A stretch of 64,000 bases of DNA from VXPQ01 sp965116435 (GCA_965116435.1 OZ220686.1:2480001-2544000); one strand, 5' to 3'; positions 7,708 through 16,990 are shown, counted from the stretch's first letter. Notes: generated by a model not told the origin, from the letters alone. Numbers and translations: made by a program.

Positions 7708-8676
7708 GTGCCTGAACGCCATTCCCGCCCGTTTCTTTTTGCAGGCTTTCTGCTGCTTTTTCTGAGCCTTGCTGCTTGCGAGGAGGATGTGGCGGGGCCA
7801 GCGGGTACGGTCGAGCCGTTTTCGCTGTATGGTGTTTTTAATCCCCGGTTGAATATGCAGACGGTGCTTGTCGCTCCGGTTGAAGACCTGTTGGTTTCGG
7901 CGTCGGGGGAGGCGTTGGATGCCGTTGTGACCTCGACCGATCTGAATAGCGGCAAGACTTACGTGTGGCGGGATTCGGTGGCGGCCAATGCTGCGGGGCA
8001 GCTGGATCATATCTATGTGGCCGATTTTAGGCCCGGCTACGGGAGTCGTCATCGCATGGAAGCGGTGCGGTCCGATGGGGAACGGAGCGCCGTAGCCATA
8101 GAGATTCCCGGGAATGTGCGCATTGAGGAAAGTGATGAGGGTACGCGGGACTTGCATGTGCGTGTTTTGGGGTTCGACGATGAGGATTTTTTCTTGGTTC
8201 GTATAGAGATTATATATGATGTTGCCTATTACACAGTGAATAATCCCGATTCATTGTGTGAAAGCCCTCGACGTCGTTATTCGATTTCACGAAAGGGCGC
8301 CGAGAATAAGATAGATGGCGGATGGGAATTCACGACGGATATGAATATTTTATACGAGACCATGCGATCCTGGTATAGTATCGATACAGGATTCCGATTT
8401 TGGAATCCGATTTGGGATGGTTTGGCTTTATTGGGCCTGCAGCTGGAGGTGACCATTGGGGAGTCCGACTGGAATCCTCCGGGGGGCGATTTCTCGGATG
8501 ATCGCGTGCTGTCGCATCCGGGTACGCTATTAAACGTAGAGAACGGGTATGGCCTGGTGGTTGGAGGGTACAATGACGAAGCCGCGCTATATCCCTCCAA
8601 GAGGGCAATTGCCGACACGCCCTTCTTCGATTTCTTAGAGCGCGGCGGGGGTGATTACTGTCTGGGGACCCTATAG
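7708..8676 (+). CDS. DUF4249-like lipoprotein, array copy 3
   Basis: The 322-residue protein is nearly identical to copies 1 and 4 outside the variable stretch (DTGFRFWNPIWDGLALLG, about 8385-8430). The lipobox is LSLAAC. The ATG used by copy 4 has an equivalent at 7703, but a one-base deletion around 7727 puts it out of frame; translation must start at GTG 7708, which may lower expression. It is preceded by small secreted gene 1 and followed by the terminator at 8687. The role is unknown; the context points to partnership with the TonB receptor at 10551. Confidence 0.78.
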   Translation: MPERHSRPFLFAGFLLLFLSLAACEEDVAGPAGTVEPFSLYGVFNPRLNMQTVLVAPVEDLLVSASGEALDAVVTSTDLNSGKTYVWRDSVAANAAGQLDHIYVADFRPGYGSRHRMEAVRSDGERSAVAIEIPGNVRIEESDEGTRDLHVRVLGFDDEDFFLVRIEIIYDVAYYTVNNPDSLCESPRRRYSISRKGAENKIDGGWEFTTDMNILYETMRSWYSIDTGFRFWNPIWDGLALLGLQLEVTIGESDWNPPGGDFSDDRVLSHPGTLLNVENGYGLVVGGYNDEAALYPSKRAIADTPFFDFLERGGGDYCLGTL

Positions 8677-8686
8677 AATATTCGGA

Positions 8687-8715
8687 CCGCCTAAAATATT
8701 TAGGCGGAAAAATTT
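8687..8715 (+). terminator. Intrinsic terminator after copy 3
   Basis: A 9-base-pair stem CCGCCTAAA/TTTAGGCGG with an ATA loop is followed by AAAAATTT. It sits 10 bases after the stop, exactly as at 6868. Confidence 0.7.
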
Positions 8716-8970
8716 CCGGCTTAAAAAAATAAGGTTGCTGTTTTTTCGTGGGTTGGCGGTCCTGTGCATTGTCGGGGCCTGTGGTGCGTCTTTTCTTGGG
8801 TATTCTCCAGAGCAAAGCGGGCGCGGATTGAAAGAAAGGAAATTACATGGTAAACTTGACAAATTTCATTTAAATCAAATATTTTCATGAGTTTAGACAA
8901 GGCAAGTGATGTTTCTCCCATTATATCTAAATGCATGTAAAACATGAATTTTACGTGTAAATCTCAAAAA
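8716..8970. repeat. Duplicated AT-rich spacer, copy 2 (pairs with 6899-7138)
   Basis: It closely matches the spacer at 6899-7138 base for base, with scattered substitutions and small indels. The part after the terminator (8716-8846) is closer to 4680-4800 than to 6900-7000, so the copies look mosaic. No gene is supported. Confidence 0.6.
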
Positions 8971-9014
8971 ATGCAAGGTGTCCTTGCATTTCGTTCAGGG
9001 CGTAGGTACCTTGC
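8971..9014 (+). promoter_or_regulatory. Palindromic operator overlapping a promoter, upstream of small secreted gene 2
   Basis: ATGCAAGG-TGT-CCTTGCAT (8971-8989) contains TTGC at 8984-8987, then a 19-base spacer and TACCTTGC at 9007-9014. Arms, spacing and distance to the start codon equal the 7139 copy; the loop and several spacer bases differ. Confidence 0.6.
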
Positions 9015-9068
9015 TGTTGCGGGTTGTGCCGCACGCCGTGTTTTTCGTAACCAAATCCACATAATGCC

Positions 9069-9509
9069 ATGATGCGCTTTACCGGCCTGCTGGCCATTTT
9101 GCTGACGTTTCCGTTCGTGCTTGGATCGCATGTACCTGAGGACATTGTCTCTGGATCCGGTGATGAAACAGGCTATTGTGAATCTCTGACCTTGCAAATT
9201 CCCATAAGCTCAGCTCCTGTGGCTCAAGCCGTCATATCTGGGCCTGCAGGATCATCATGTGGAAGCTGGGAAGTGTTCTATAATGCGCCTGCGAGTACTG
9301 AAGTTCTGGTGTTTTTTAATGTATATGAACTGCGTAGTAACGGAACGTCAAGACTGATATCGTATGCGGTGTGTGGCCCAGACCAAGGCCCTTGTAGAAG
9401 TGGAAGTAATTGGGGTTTTATTTCATCCTCTAGCAGGATACTGCTTACAGGAAGGAAATCGTCAGGTGGGATAGCAGGTGCTGTCGCTGAACTTGATCTG
9501 TCTTATTGA
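9069..9509 (+). CDS. Small secreted protein of unknown function, copy 2
   Basis: This 146-residue paralogue of the 7237 gene has the same signal peptide and cysteine positions and an identical C-terminus (SGGIAGAVAELDLSY). The only substantial difference is the segment following YAVCGPD, which is two residues longer. It lies 31 bases upstream of lipoprotein copy 4. Function is not recognised; the tight linkage to DUF4249-like genes in both copies suggests a shared envelope or secreted role. Confidence 0.75.
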   Translation: MMRFTGLLAILLTFPFVLGSHVPEDIVSGSGDETGYCESLTLQIPISSAPVAQAVISGPAGSSCGSWEVFYNAPASTEVLVFFNVYELRSNGTSRLISYAVCGPDQGPCRSGSNWGFISSSSRILLTGRKSSGGIAGAVAELDLSY

Positions 9510-9540
9510 TAGGATAATCTCTTGAAATAAAGCCAGCATA

Positions 9541-10515
9541 ATGCAGCGTCTGAACGCCATTGCCCGCATATTTCTTGTTGCAGGCTTTCTGCTGCTTTTT
9601 CTGAGCCTTGCTGCTTGCGAGGAGGATGTGGCGGGGCCAGCGGGTACGGTCGAGCCGTTTTCGTTGTATGGCGTTTTTAATCCCCGGTTGAATATGCAGA
9701 CGGTGCTTGTCGCTCCGGTTGAAGACTTGTTGGTTTCGGCGTCGGGGGAGGCGTTGGATGCCGTTGTGACCTCGACCGATCTGAATAGCGGCAAGACGTA
9801 TGTGTGGCGGGATTCGGTGGCGGCCAACGCTGCGGGGCAGCTGGATCATATCTATGTGGCCGATTTTAGGCCTGGATACGGGAGTCGTCATCGCATGGAA
9901 GCGGTGCGGTCCGATGGGGAACGGAGCGCCGTAGCCATAGAGATTCCCGGGAATGTGCGCATTGAGGAAAGCGATGAGGGTACGCGGGACTTGCATGTGC
10001 GTGTTTTGGGGTTCGACGATGAAGATTTTTCGTTGGTTCGTATAGAAATTATATATGATGTTGCCTTTTACAAAGTGAATAATCCCGATTCATTGTGTGA
10101 AAGCCCTCGACGTCGTTATTCGATTTCACGAAAGGGTGCTGAGAATAAGATAGATGGCGGATGGGAATTCACGACGGATATGAATATTTTATACGAGACC
10201 ATGCGATCCTGGTATCATATCGACACAGGATATGCTTTTTCTAATCCGTCTATAGACGGCTTGGCTTTATTTAGCCTGCAGTTGGAGGTGACTATTGGGG
10301 AGTCCGACTGGAATCCGCCGGGGGGCGATTTCTCGGATGATCGCGTGCTGTCTCACCCGGGTACGCTATTAAACGTAGAGAACGGGTATGGCCTGGTGGT
10401 TGGAGGGTACAATGACGAAGCCGCGCTATATCCCTCCAAGAGGGCAATTGCCGACACGCCCTTCTTCGATTTCTTAGAGCGCGGCGGGGGTGATTACTGT
10501 CTGGGAACCCTATGA
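9541..10515 (+). CDS. DUF4249-like lipoprotein, array copy 4
   Basis: This 324-residue copy has a normal ATG start (MQRLNAIARIFLVAGF), the LSLAAC lipobox and a terminal GGGDYCLGTL. The variable stretch here is DTGYAFSNPSIDGLALFS (about 10225-10275). It is the last member of the array and, unlike copies 2 and 3, has no terminator after it: the TonB receptor begins 35 bases later, so this copy is the one most likely co-expressed with the receptor. Confidence 0.8.
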   Translation: MQRLNAIARIFLVAGFLLLFLSLAACEEDVAGPAGTVEPFSLYGVFNPRLNMQTVLVAPVEDLLVSASGEALDAVVTSTDLNSGKTYVWRDSVAANAAGQLDHIYVADFRPGYGSRHRMEAVRSDGERSAVAIEIPGNVRIEESDEGTRDLHVRVLGFDDEDFSLVRIEIIYDVAFYKVNNPDSLCESPRRRYSISRKGAENKIDGGWEFTTDMNILYETMRSWYHIDTGYAFSNPSIDGLALFSLQLEVTIGESDWNPPGGDFSDDRVLSHPGTLLNVENGYGLVVGGYNDEAALYPSKRAIADTPFFDFLERGGGDYCLGTL

Positions 10516-10550
10516 GGCTTCGGAGGGGTAACAAACAAGGGGATGTGCTC

Positions 10551-12893
10551 ATGCGTCAAATGATTCGGATACTTCTTGCTATCGCGGCCTTGCCGTTCCT
10601 GGGCGCCTCGCTGGGCGCTGCCGAGGCGCAGGCGCAGGCGCAGGCGCCGTCCCGCCGCGCTGCGTTGAGCGGTTTCGTGACGGACGCTTCGGACGGGCAA
10701 CCCCTCGCTGGCGCTACCGCCGTGCTCCGGGCGCTGGACGCCGCCGACGGAGATGCTCCCGCCTACGGCGTCGCCGCGAATGCGGACGGCATTTATCTTA
10801 TTTCGGGCGTTGAGCCGGGTTCGTACGCACTTATCATTTCGTTCATAGGGTACGAATCGTTTCGGGATACCCTCTCGTTTGCTGCGGGGGACGCGCTGCG
10901 TCGGCACGCCGCGCTGGCTGCTTCCCAAACGGAGCTCGACGAGGTGCTCGTGCGGGCGGGTCGCGAGCATGGCATGGCCCGCATCACGGCGGGGCGGCAG
11001 CGCATTCTGCCCGAAGAGATCGAGCTGGTGCCTTCCCCGGACATTTCTGCGGACCTGGCGAATTACCTTACGGTGCTTCCGGGCGTGGTTACGACCGGCG
11101 ATCGGGGCGGGCAGTATTACGTGCGCGGCGGCGAGCCCTCCCAGAATCTTGCGCATCTGGACGGGATGCTGATCTATCAGCCGTTCCATGTGCTGGGGTT
11201 CTATTCGGCCTTTCCTGCGGATATTCTGAACCGCGTCGATTTTTATTCAGGGGGTTTCCCGACCATGTATTCGGGCCGCCTCGCTTCGGTGATCGATGTG
11301 TCTTCCCGCTACGGGAACACGCGCCGTTTCGCCGGTATGGCGAGCGTGTCTCCCTTTACGAGCGCGTTGCGCCTGGAAGGGCCTGTCGTTCCGGGTCATG
11401 CGTCGTTTCTGGTAGCGGGCAGGGAGTCGTTTCTGGAGCGTTTCGCCGAACCGTTGCTGGACAAAAGCCTGCCGTTCCAGTTTGGCGACCTGTTTGCGAA
11501 GTTGTACGGTCCGGCGACGCGCAACAGCCGTCTTTCTATCAGCGCGCTCCGTACGCACGACCGGGGCACGATCGCGGAGGAGGCGGGGGGCGAGGAGCCC
11601 GAGGAGGTGCGCTGGAGCAACGAGGCGCTTGGGGCGAACTGGGTGATCGCGCCGCGCATTTTGCCGGTCATTATGAACGTGCACCTGTCGCATTCGCGGC
11701 ATCGGACCGAATTCGGCCCTGCGGACGCCCCGATTCGCACGTCCCGCATCCACCATACGCGTTTTTCGCTCCATGCGTTGTTCGCGAAGGATCGCGTTTC
11801 CTGGGAGGGGGGCTGGGACGGGCTTCTTTCCGGGGAGGCGGCCAACCGGCTGGACGGGGTGTTTCATCTGCCGGAATCTTCTGTGAAGCCGTTTATAGAG
11901 TTTGGATTCCATGTCCAATCCACGTTTGATCTGGGCCGGGGGCTGCACGTGATTCCGGGGGCTCGCCTGCAATGGTATCAGGTCCGTATCGATCCGTGGC
12001 TGGAGCCCCGTTTGCGGGCGACCTGGGATCGGGGGCGGCATCATTTCAGCGCGGCTGTGGGGATGTACAATCAGGAGGTAGTGGGTCTTACGGACCGTCG
12101 CGACGTGGCCAATGTGTTTACGATATGGACCATCGTGCCGCGTCCGGAGGACGACGCCAACGAACGGGACCCTTTGGTGGGGCGGCTCGGCAAGGCCGTT
12201 CATGGCTTGCTTGGCTACCGGGGGACGCCGAACTCCTGGCTGGAGTATTCCGTGGAGGGGTTCTATCGGCGGATGCAGAACCTGTTCGTGGCGGAATGGA
12301 CGGCGTTTCCGGCCTTGACGACCCGGCTTCATCCGGCGCGCGGCCGGTCCATCGGCATGGAGGTACGGGCGGAGCTGCGTCGCGCGCCGTTCTACGGTTT
12401 CGTGAATTACGGCCTTTCGTCCACGCTGTACCACACGAAATACGAGGCCATCCGCTACTGGTTCGACACGGAATCCCTCGAGTTTCGTCCTCCGCACGAT
12501 CGTCGCCATCAGGTCAATGCGCTGGTCAGCGTTACGTGGAGGAAGTTTTCGGCGAGCGCACGCTGGTCCTTCGGGTCCGGGCGTCCCTACACGCGCCCGA
12601 TCGCCTTTGACAGTTTCGTGCTGCTGGATCGTGCGGCGAGCATCTTCGACCTGATGCGTTCGCGGCGCGTGATTTACGACCGTCCGTTCAATGCGGTGCT
12701 GCCCACCTACCACCGTCTTGACATTTCCGTGGAGCGCACCTTCCGGCTGGACCGGGCCTCGCTTACCCTGCAAGGGAGCGTCATTAATCTGTACGACCGG
12801 CGCAATCTTTTTTACCTCGATCTCTTCACCGTCCGTCGGGTGGATCAGCTGCCCTTCGTGCCGTCCTTCGGAATCCGGGTGGATTTCGAGTAG
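10551..12893 (+). CDS. TonB-dependent outer-membrane receptor with carboxypeptidase-like N-terminal domain
   Basis: The 780-residue protein has a signal peptide (MRQMIRILLAIAALPFLGAS, cleavage after EAQAQA) and a carboxypeptidase regulatory-like domain (about 35-120, LSGFVTDASDGQPLAGA, SGVEPGSYALIISFIGYESF). Next come a plug (about 125-235, YLTVLPGVVTTGDRGGQYYVRGG) and a beta-barrel ending in a C-terminal aromatic-like strand (FGIRVDFE). Such receptors import a ligand using TonB energy; the ligand is unknown. It follows four DUF4249-like lipoproteins and resembles the minus-strand receptor at 46229 (shared PPHDRRHQV, LPTYHRLD and VRRVDQLP). The ATG at 10551 was chosen because it begins the signal peptide and has AAGGGG upstream; an in-frame ATG at 10512 overlaps the previous stop. 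Confidence 0.9.
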   Translation: MRQMIRILLAIAALPFLGASLGAAEAQAQAQAPSRRAALSGFVTDASDGQPLAGATAVLRALDAADGDAPAYGVAANADGIYLISGVEPGSYALIISFIGYESFRDTLSFAAGDALRRHAALAASQTELDEVLVRAGREHGMARITAGRQRILPEEIELVPSPDISADLANYLTVLPGVVTTGDRGGQYYVRGGEPSQNLAHLDGMLIYQPFHVLGFYSAFPADILNRVDFYSGGFPTMYSGRLASVIDVSSRYGNTRRFAGMASVSPFTSALRLEGPVVPGHASFLVAGRESFLERFAEPLLDKSLPFQFGDLFAKLYGPATRNSRLSISALRTHDRGTIAEEAGGEEPEEVRWSNEALGANWVIAPRILPVIMNVHLSHSRHRTEFGPADAPIRTSRIHHTRFSLHALFAKDRVSWEGGWDGLLSGEAANRLDGVFHLPESSVKPFIEFGFHVQSTFDLGRGLHVIPGARLQWYQVRIDPWLEPRLRATWDRGRHHFSAAVGMYNQEVVGLTDRRDVANVFTIWTIVPRPEDDANERDPLVGRLGKAVHGLLGYRGTPNSWLEYSVEGFYRRMQNLFVAEWTAFPALTTRLHPARGRSIGMEVRAELRRAPFYGFVNYGLSSTLYHTKYEAIRYWFDTESLEFRPPHDRRHQVNALVSVTWRKFSASARWSFGSGRPYTRPIAFDSFVLLDRAASIFDLMRSRRVIYDRPFNAVLPTYHRLDISVERTFRLDRASLTLQGSVINLYDRRNLFYLDLFTVRRVDQLPFVPSFGIRVDFE

Positions 12894-12984
12894 GCGCATG
12901 CTCGGCGGGCGCCGGGCCGGGCGCGCAGGGCCGGGGCTTGCCGCAAGCCGCCGTGTTGTCCGTGGACGCCGACGCCAGAAACCA

Positions 12985-13024
12985 GGGGTGCACTGATCGA
13001 AGTGGATTTGATCAGTGCATCCCC
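12985..13024. repeat. Intergenic palindromic repeat, copy B (best preserved)
   Basis: The arms GGTGCACTGATC and GATCAGTGCATC pair around an 11-base loop GAAGTGGATTT. This is the clearest copy of the family and can form a 12-base stem with one mismatch in either DNA or RNA. There is no following T run, so a terminator role is not obvious. Confidence 0.75.
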
Positions 13025-13391
13025 AGGATGTCCTGTCCTCGCCAACGCGCCGTGCGGAGTAACGAATGCACCGATCAGCGCGTCCTTAAGGAACGATTTT
13101 TGCCTTTCAGCGTGCTAATCTGTTACCTGTCAGTCTGTCGGACCTTTCTCCCGGCAAACCGATTCTCTTTAGGATGCTCTGATTAAGTCCGCGAAGATCA
13201 GAGGCAGCGAGGGGTGCGCTGGCAAGGAATGACGAAGCAGCGTGGTAGGCCCCACGTAATGAGGAATGACGCAGCCAGCGCGCTCCTCGATGCCTCCCGA
13301 AGGGCGCTTCACGACCCCGATGACGCCAAACGCCGTGTTTTCCGCTGATTTTAACGATGGAATCATTACAAACGCTACGTGCGTACGTGAA

Positions 13392-13424
13392 GCGCTGATC
13401 GAAGTGGACTTGATCAGTGCATCC
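13392..13424. repeat. Intergenic palindromic repeat, copy C
   Basis: GCGCTGATC-GAAGTGGACTT-GATCAGTGC keeps the loop with one change and the inner stem. It ends 36 bases before the secA start codon and would lie in the 5' leader if the promoter is upstream. Confidence 0.7.
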
Positions 13425-13459
13425 TTTACTCAGGATTTTTGCGCCGGTTAACAAGCGCC

Positions 13460-16400
13460 ATGATCAAATTCTTCCAATCGCTGTTCGGCGACAAGAACGT
13501 ACGGGAACTGAAGAAGCTCTGGCCGATCGTCGAACGCATCAATGCGGCCTGCAAGGACTTGCCCGACCTTTCGGACGAGGCGCTGGGGGCCAGAACGGAC
13601 GATTTTCGGCAACGCATTCGGGACGCTGTGGCGGACAACGAGGCGGAGCAGGCGGAGGTGCGGGCCCGCCTGGCGCCCCCTGTCGTCGTCGCGTCTGCGC
13701 TGGAGCAGGCGGCGCCTTCCGGGGATGGCGCGGCGCTGCCGTCCTTTTCCGGGAACGGCGTGGAGCGCGAGGCGGGCAAGGAGCTGGCCCCCGGGGAGCA
13801 CCGGGCGCTCTTCGAGGAACTCGACCGGCTGGAAGAAGAATGGCTGGAGATTGTCGAGGAAACGCTGGACGGTATGGTTGCGGAGGCGTTCGCCGTGGTC
13901 AAGGAAACGTGCCGTCGCATGCTGGGCAAGGAATGGGAAGCCGGGGGGGCGCGCATTTCCTGGGACATGGTGCCGTACGACGCGCAGTTGCTGGGCGGGG
14001 TGGCGCTGCATCAGGGGCGCATTGCAGAGATGAAGACGGGGGAGGGGAAAACGCTTGTGGCCGTCCTGCCGATCTATCTCAATGCGCTGGCGGGCCGCGG
14101 CGTGCATGTGGTGACGGTCAATCCGTATCTGGCGCAACGCGATGCGGAATGGATGGGGCCGGTGTTCGAATTCCACGGCCTGACGGTGGACGTCATCGAC
14201 AAGCACGAATCGCACTCGGAAGGCCGCCGCAAGGCCTACCGCGCCGACATTACGTATGGCACGAACAACGAGTTCGGGTTCGATTATTTGCGAGATAATT
14301 CGTTCGTGTCCGAGCAGGATCAGCTGGTGCAGCGAGGACACCATTTTGCGATCGTGGACGAGGTGGATTCTGTGCTGATCGACGAGGCGCGCACGCCGCT
14401 CATTATTTCCGGACCGGTTCCGAAAGCGAACGACAGCCGCTTTGCGGAATTGCAGCCCGTCATCGAGAAACTGGTGTACGCGCAGCAAAAGGCGGTGGCG
14501 GGCTTCGTATCCGATGCGGAGCGGGGGTTACGCGAACGGGATCGGGCCGAGGAGTCCGGCGACCGCAAGGCGGCCGCCGAGGTGGAGGGGGAAGCCGGCC
14601 TGGCGCTCTTGCGCGCCCGCCGCGGATTTCCCCGAAACAAGAAGCTCCAGAAATTGCTTCAGGAAACGGGCGTAGCGCAATTGCTGCGCAAAACGGAATT
14701 CTTCTACCTGCAGGATAATGCGAAGAATATGCCGCTGGTGGACGAGCCGCTGTTGTTTGCGCTTGAGGAAAAGCAGCACGCCATCGAAATGACGGAGCAG
14801 GGCCGTGCGTTTGCGGCGCGGACGGCCGGGGAAGACTCCGATCTCTTCGTGCTGCCCGACATGGGCGACGAGATCGCTTCCATAGAGCATCGCTACGAGG
14901 ACCGGCGGCGGCAGGTCGAGGAGGACATGGACGCCGATGCGTCGCTGGACGAGGAGAAGAAAGAAAACAAGCGCATGAACGATGCGCGCGTGCTCGCCAA
15001 GGAAGAGGAGGAAGAGAAACGCAAACTCTATACGCTGTATTCCGAACGGGCGGAGCGGTTGCACGCCATCGAGCAGTTGCTCAAGGCGTATACGCTGTAC
15101 GAGAAAGATGTGGAGTATATCGTGCAGGAAGGGCGCGTGCAGATCGTGGACGAACATACCGGTCGGGTGCTGTCCGGGCGGCGGTATTCCGACGGGCTGC
15201 ACCAGGCGATCGAGGCCAAGGAAAAGGTGCAGGTGCAGGCGGCGACGCAGACGTACGCCACCGTCACGATCCAGAATTATTTCCGGATGTACGATAAACT
15301 TTCCGGCATGACCGGCACCGCCGAAACGGAAGCCGAGGAGTTCTGGAAGATCTACGAGATGGATGTGGTGGTGGTCCCCACGAACCGGCCCATCGTGCGC
15401 AACGACCTGGACGATCTCGTATTTCGGACGAAGCGCGAGAAGTACCGGGCCGCCATCGACAAGATCGCCGAATACCACCAGGCCGGGCAGCCGGTGCTGG
15501 TGGGCACCACGTCCGTAGACGTTTCGGAAACCCTGTCCCGCATGCTCAAGCGTTCCGGGATTCGACATAATGTGCTGAACGCGCGCCGGGATCGGGCCCA
15601 TGCGGAGGCGGATATCGTCGCCGAGGCGGGGCGGCGCGGGGCTGTGACGATCGCTACGAACATGGCCGGACGCGGGACGGACATCAAACTGGGGCCCGGC
15701 GTGCGCGAGGCCGGGGGCCTGGCCATTCTCGGCACGGAGCGGCACGAGAGCCGACGGATCGACTTGCAGTTGCGGGGGCGGTCCGGGCGGCAAGGAGACC
15801 CGGGCGAAAGCCAGTTCTACGTATCGCTCGAAGACGATCTGATGCGCCTCTTCGGTTCGGATCGGGCCGCGAAGTTCATGGATCGGATGAATATGGAAGA
15901 GGGGGCCGTGATTACGCATCCGTGGGTCAACAAAAGCATTACCCGGGCGCAGAAAAAGGTCGAGCAGAACAACTTCGCCATTCGCAAGCGCCAGCTCGAA
16001 TACGACGATGTGCTCAATTCGCAGCGGCAGGTGATCTACGACCGCCGCCGGCATGCGCTCCAGGGCGAGCGGTTCCACGGGGAGATTCTGGAAATGCTCC
16101 AGCATGTGATTGCGAAGGGGGTGGAAAGGCATTATGGAGAAGGCGCGCTGGACGAGTTGCGGGAGGAAATCCTGCGCAAACTGGCGTTCGAGTTCGATAT
16201 CGACCGGGAAGCCTTCGTACAGCTCGGCGAAGACGGCGTGGAGCAACAGCTATACGATGCGGCCATCCTGTTCTACGGGAACAAGCGGGAGGCCTTGTCT
16301 CGGCCGTTCCAGAAGGGGATGCAGCAGATCATGGAGCAGGACGAGGACCGCCGCCCGGCCCGGGTGTTCGTGGATTTCACGGACGGGCGCCGGTTGTTGC

Positions 16401-16963
16401 GGGCCACGGTGAAGGTGGACGAGGCGTTGGGTACGGAAGGGCGCATCATCAACAATACGCTCGAACGCACCGCCATGCTCAACATCATCGACGAGAAGTG
16501 GATGGAGCATCTCCGGGAACTCGACGAAATCAAGGAGGGGGTCGGACTCCGCGCCTACGGGCAACGGGACCCGCTTGTCGAATACAAGATGGAGGCGTTC
16601 AAGCATTTTTCGGAGATGATGGAGACCGTCCGCGAAGAGGTGGTTTCGTTTGTGTTCAAGGCCGGGCCGCTCGTGGGCGAACAAACCGCGCGCTCCGCTC
16701 CTGCGCGGCGGCGTCTCGATCCGAACCGGGCACGGACGCGCCACGATTCCATGGAGCCGACCTATGGCGCCCGGGCGGGCAGAGGGCAGGCGGCGTCTGC
16801 CGACCGGGACCCGACTGCCCGCAAGCAAACGGTCGTGGCGGACCAGAAAATCGGACGCAACGAGAAAGTGACCATCCAGAATCCTTCTACCGGGCAAACG
16901 CAAACGCTCAAGTATAAACTGGCCGAGCGGAAAATCGCAGAGGGCTGGGTGCTGGTTTCCTGA
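13460..16963 (+). CDS. secA: Preprotein translocase ATPase SecA
   Basis: The 1,167-residue protein is the motor that drives unfolded preproteins through SecYEG at the inner membrane. Visible are Walker A (MKTGEGKT, about residue 192), YGTNNEFGFDYLRD, the DEAD-type Walker B DEVDSVLIDEARTPLIISG, the preprotein cross-linking region, NMAGRGTDIKLGPGV and LRGRSGRQGDPG. It is longer than E. coli SecA (901) because of insertions at about 70-115, 345-395 and 455-520, the latter highly charged, as in other members of this phylum. The C-terminus (TLKYKLAERKIAEGWVLVS) lacks the cysteine-rich zinc motif. ATG 13460 gives the standard start MIKFFQSLFGDKN; a TTG 21 bases upstream is in frame but unlikely. 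A terminator follows directly. Confidence 0.97.
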   Translation: MIKFFQSLFGDKNVRELKKLWPIVERINAACKDLPDLSDEALGARTDDFRQRIRDAVADNEAEQAEVRARLAPPVVVASALEQAAPSGDGAALPSFSGNGVEREAGKELAPGEHRALFEELDRLEEEWLEIVEETLDGMVAEAFAVVKETCRRMLGKEWEAGGARISWDMVPYDAQLLGGVALHQGRIAEMKTGEGKTLVAVLPIYLNALAGRGVHVVTVNPYLAQRDAEWMGPVFEFHGLTVDVIDKHESHSEGRRKAYRADITYGTNNEFGFDYLRDNSFVSEQDQLVQRGHHFAIVDEVDSVLIDEARTPLIISGPVPKANDSRFAELQPVIEKLVYAQQKAVAGFVSDAERGLRERDRAEESGDRKAAAEVEGEAGLALLRARRGFPRNKKLQKLLQETGVAQLLRKTEFFYLQDNAKNMPLVDEPLLFALEEKQHAIEMTEQGRAFAARTAGEDSDLFVLPDMGDEIASIEHRYEDRRRQVEEDMDADASLDEEKKENKRMNDARVLAKEEEEEKRKLYTLYSERAERLHAIEQLLKAYTLYEKDVEYIVQEGRVQIVDEHTGRVLSGRRYSDGLHQAIEAKEKVQVQAATQTYATVTIQNYFRMYDKLSGMTGTAETEAEEFWKIYEMDVVVVPTNRPIVRNDLDDLVFRTKREKYRAAIDKIAEYHQAGQPVLVGTTSVDVSETLSRMLKRSGIRHNVLNARRDRAHAEADIVAEAGRRGAVTIATNMAGRGTDIKLGPGVREAGGLAILGTERHESRRIDLQLRGRSGRQGDPGESQFYVSLEDDLMRLFGSDRAAKFMDRMNMEEGAVITHPWVNKSITRAQKKVEQNNFAIRKRQLEYDDVLNSQRQVIYDRRRHALQGERFHGEILEMLQHVIAKGVERHYGEGALDELREEILRKLAFEFDIDREAFVQLGEDGVEQQLYDAAILFYGNKREALSRPFQKGMQQIMEQDEDRRPARVFVDFTDGRRLLRATVKVDEALGTEGRIINNTLERTAMLNIIDEKWMEHLRELDEIKEGVGLRAYGQRDPLVEYKMEAFKHFSEMMETVREEVVSFVFKAGPLVGEQTARSAPARRRLDPNRARTRHDSMEPTYGARAGRGQAASADRDPTARKQTVVADQKIGRNEKVTIQNPSTGQTQTLKYKLAERKIAEGWVLVS

Positions 16964-16965
16964 TC

Positions 16966-16990
16966 CGGGCCTGGACGCCCGTATTTTTTT
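16966..16990 (+). terminator. Intrinsic terminator of secA
   Basis: CGGGC-CTGGAC-GCCCG forms a 5-base stem immediately after the stop, followed by TATTTTTTT. Confidence 0.7.

Larger units (their letters stand above)
12894..13459. other. 566-base intergenic region upstream of secA
   Basis: No gene is supported. The first 60 bases are very GC-rich. The rest carries two good copies of the palindromic repeat (12985-13024 and 13392-13424) plus two degenerate ones (13070-13089 and 13171-13205). The region may include the secA promoter, but I could not assign one. Confidence 0.6.

Noticed and set aside
12985..13024. dif (Xer recombination) site near a Xer-like gene
   Set aside because: The palindrome has a stem and loop unlike the 11-6-11 dif layout, and it occurs many times, whereas dif is normally unique.
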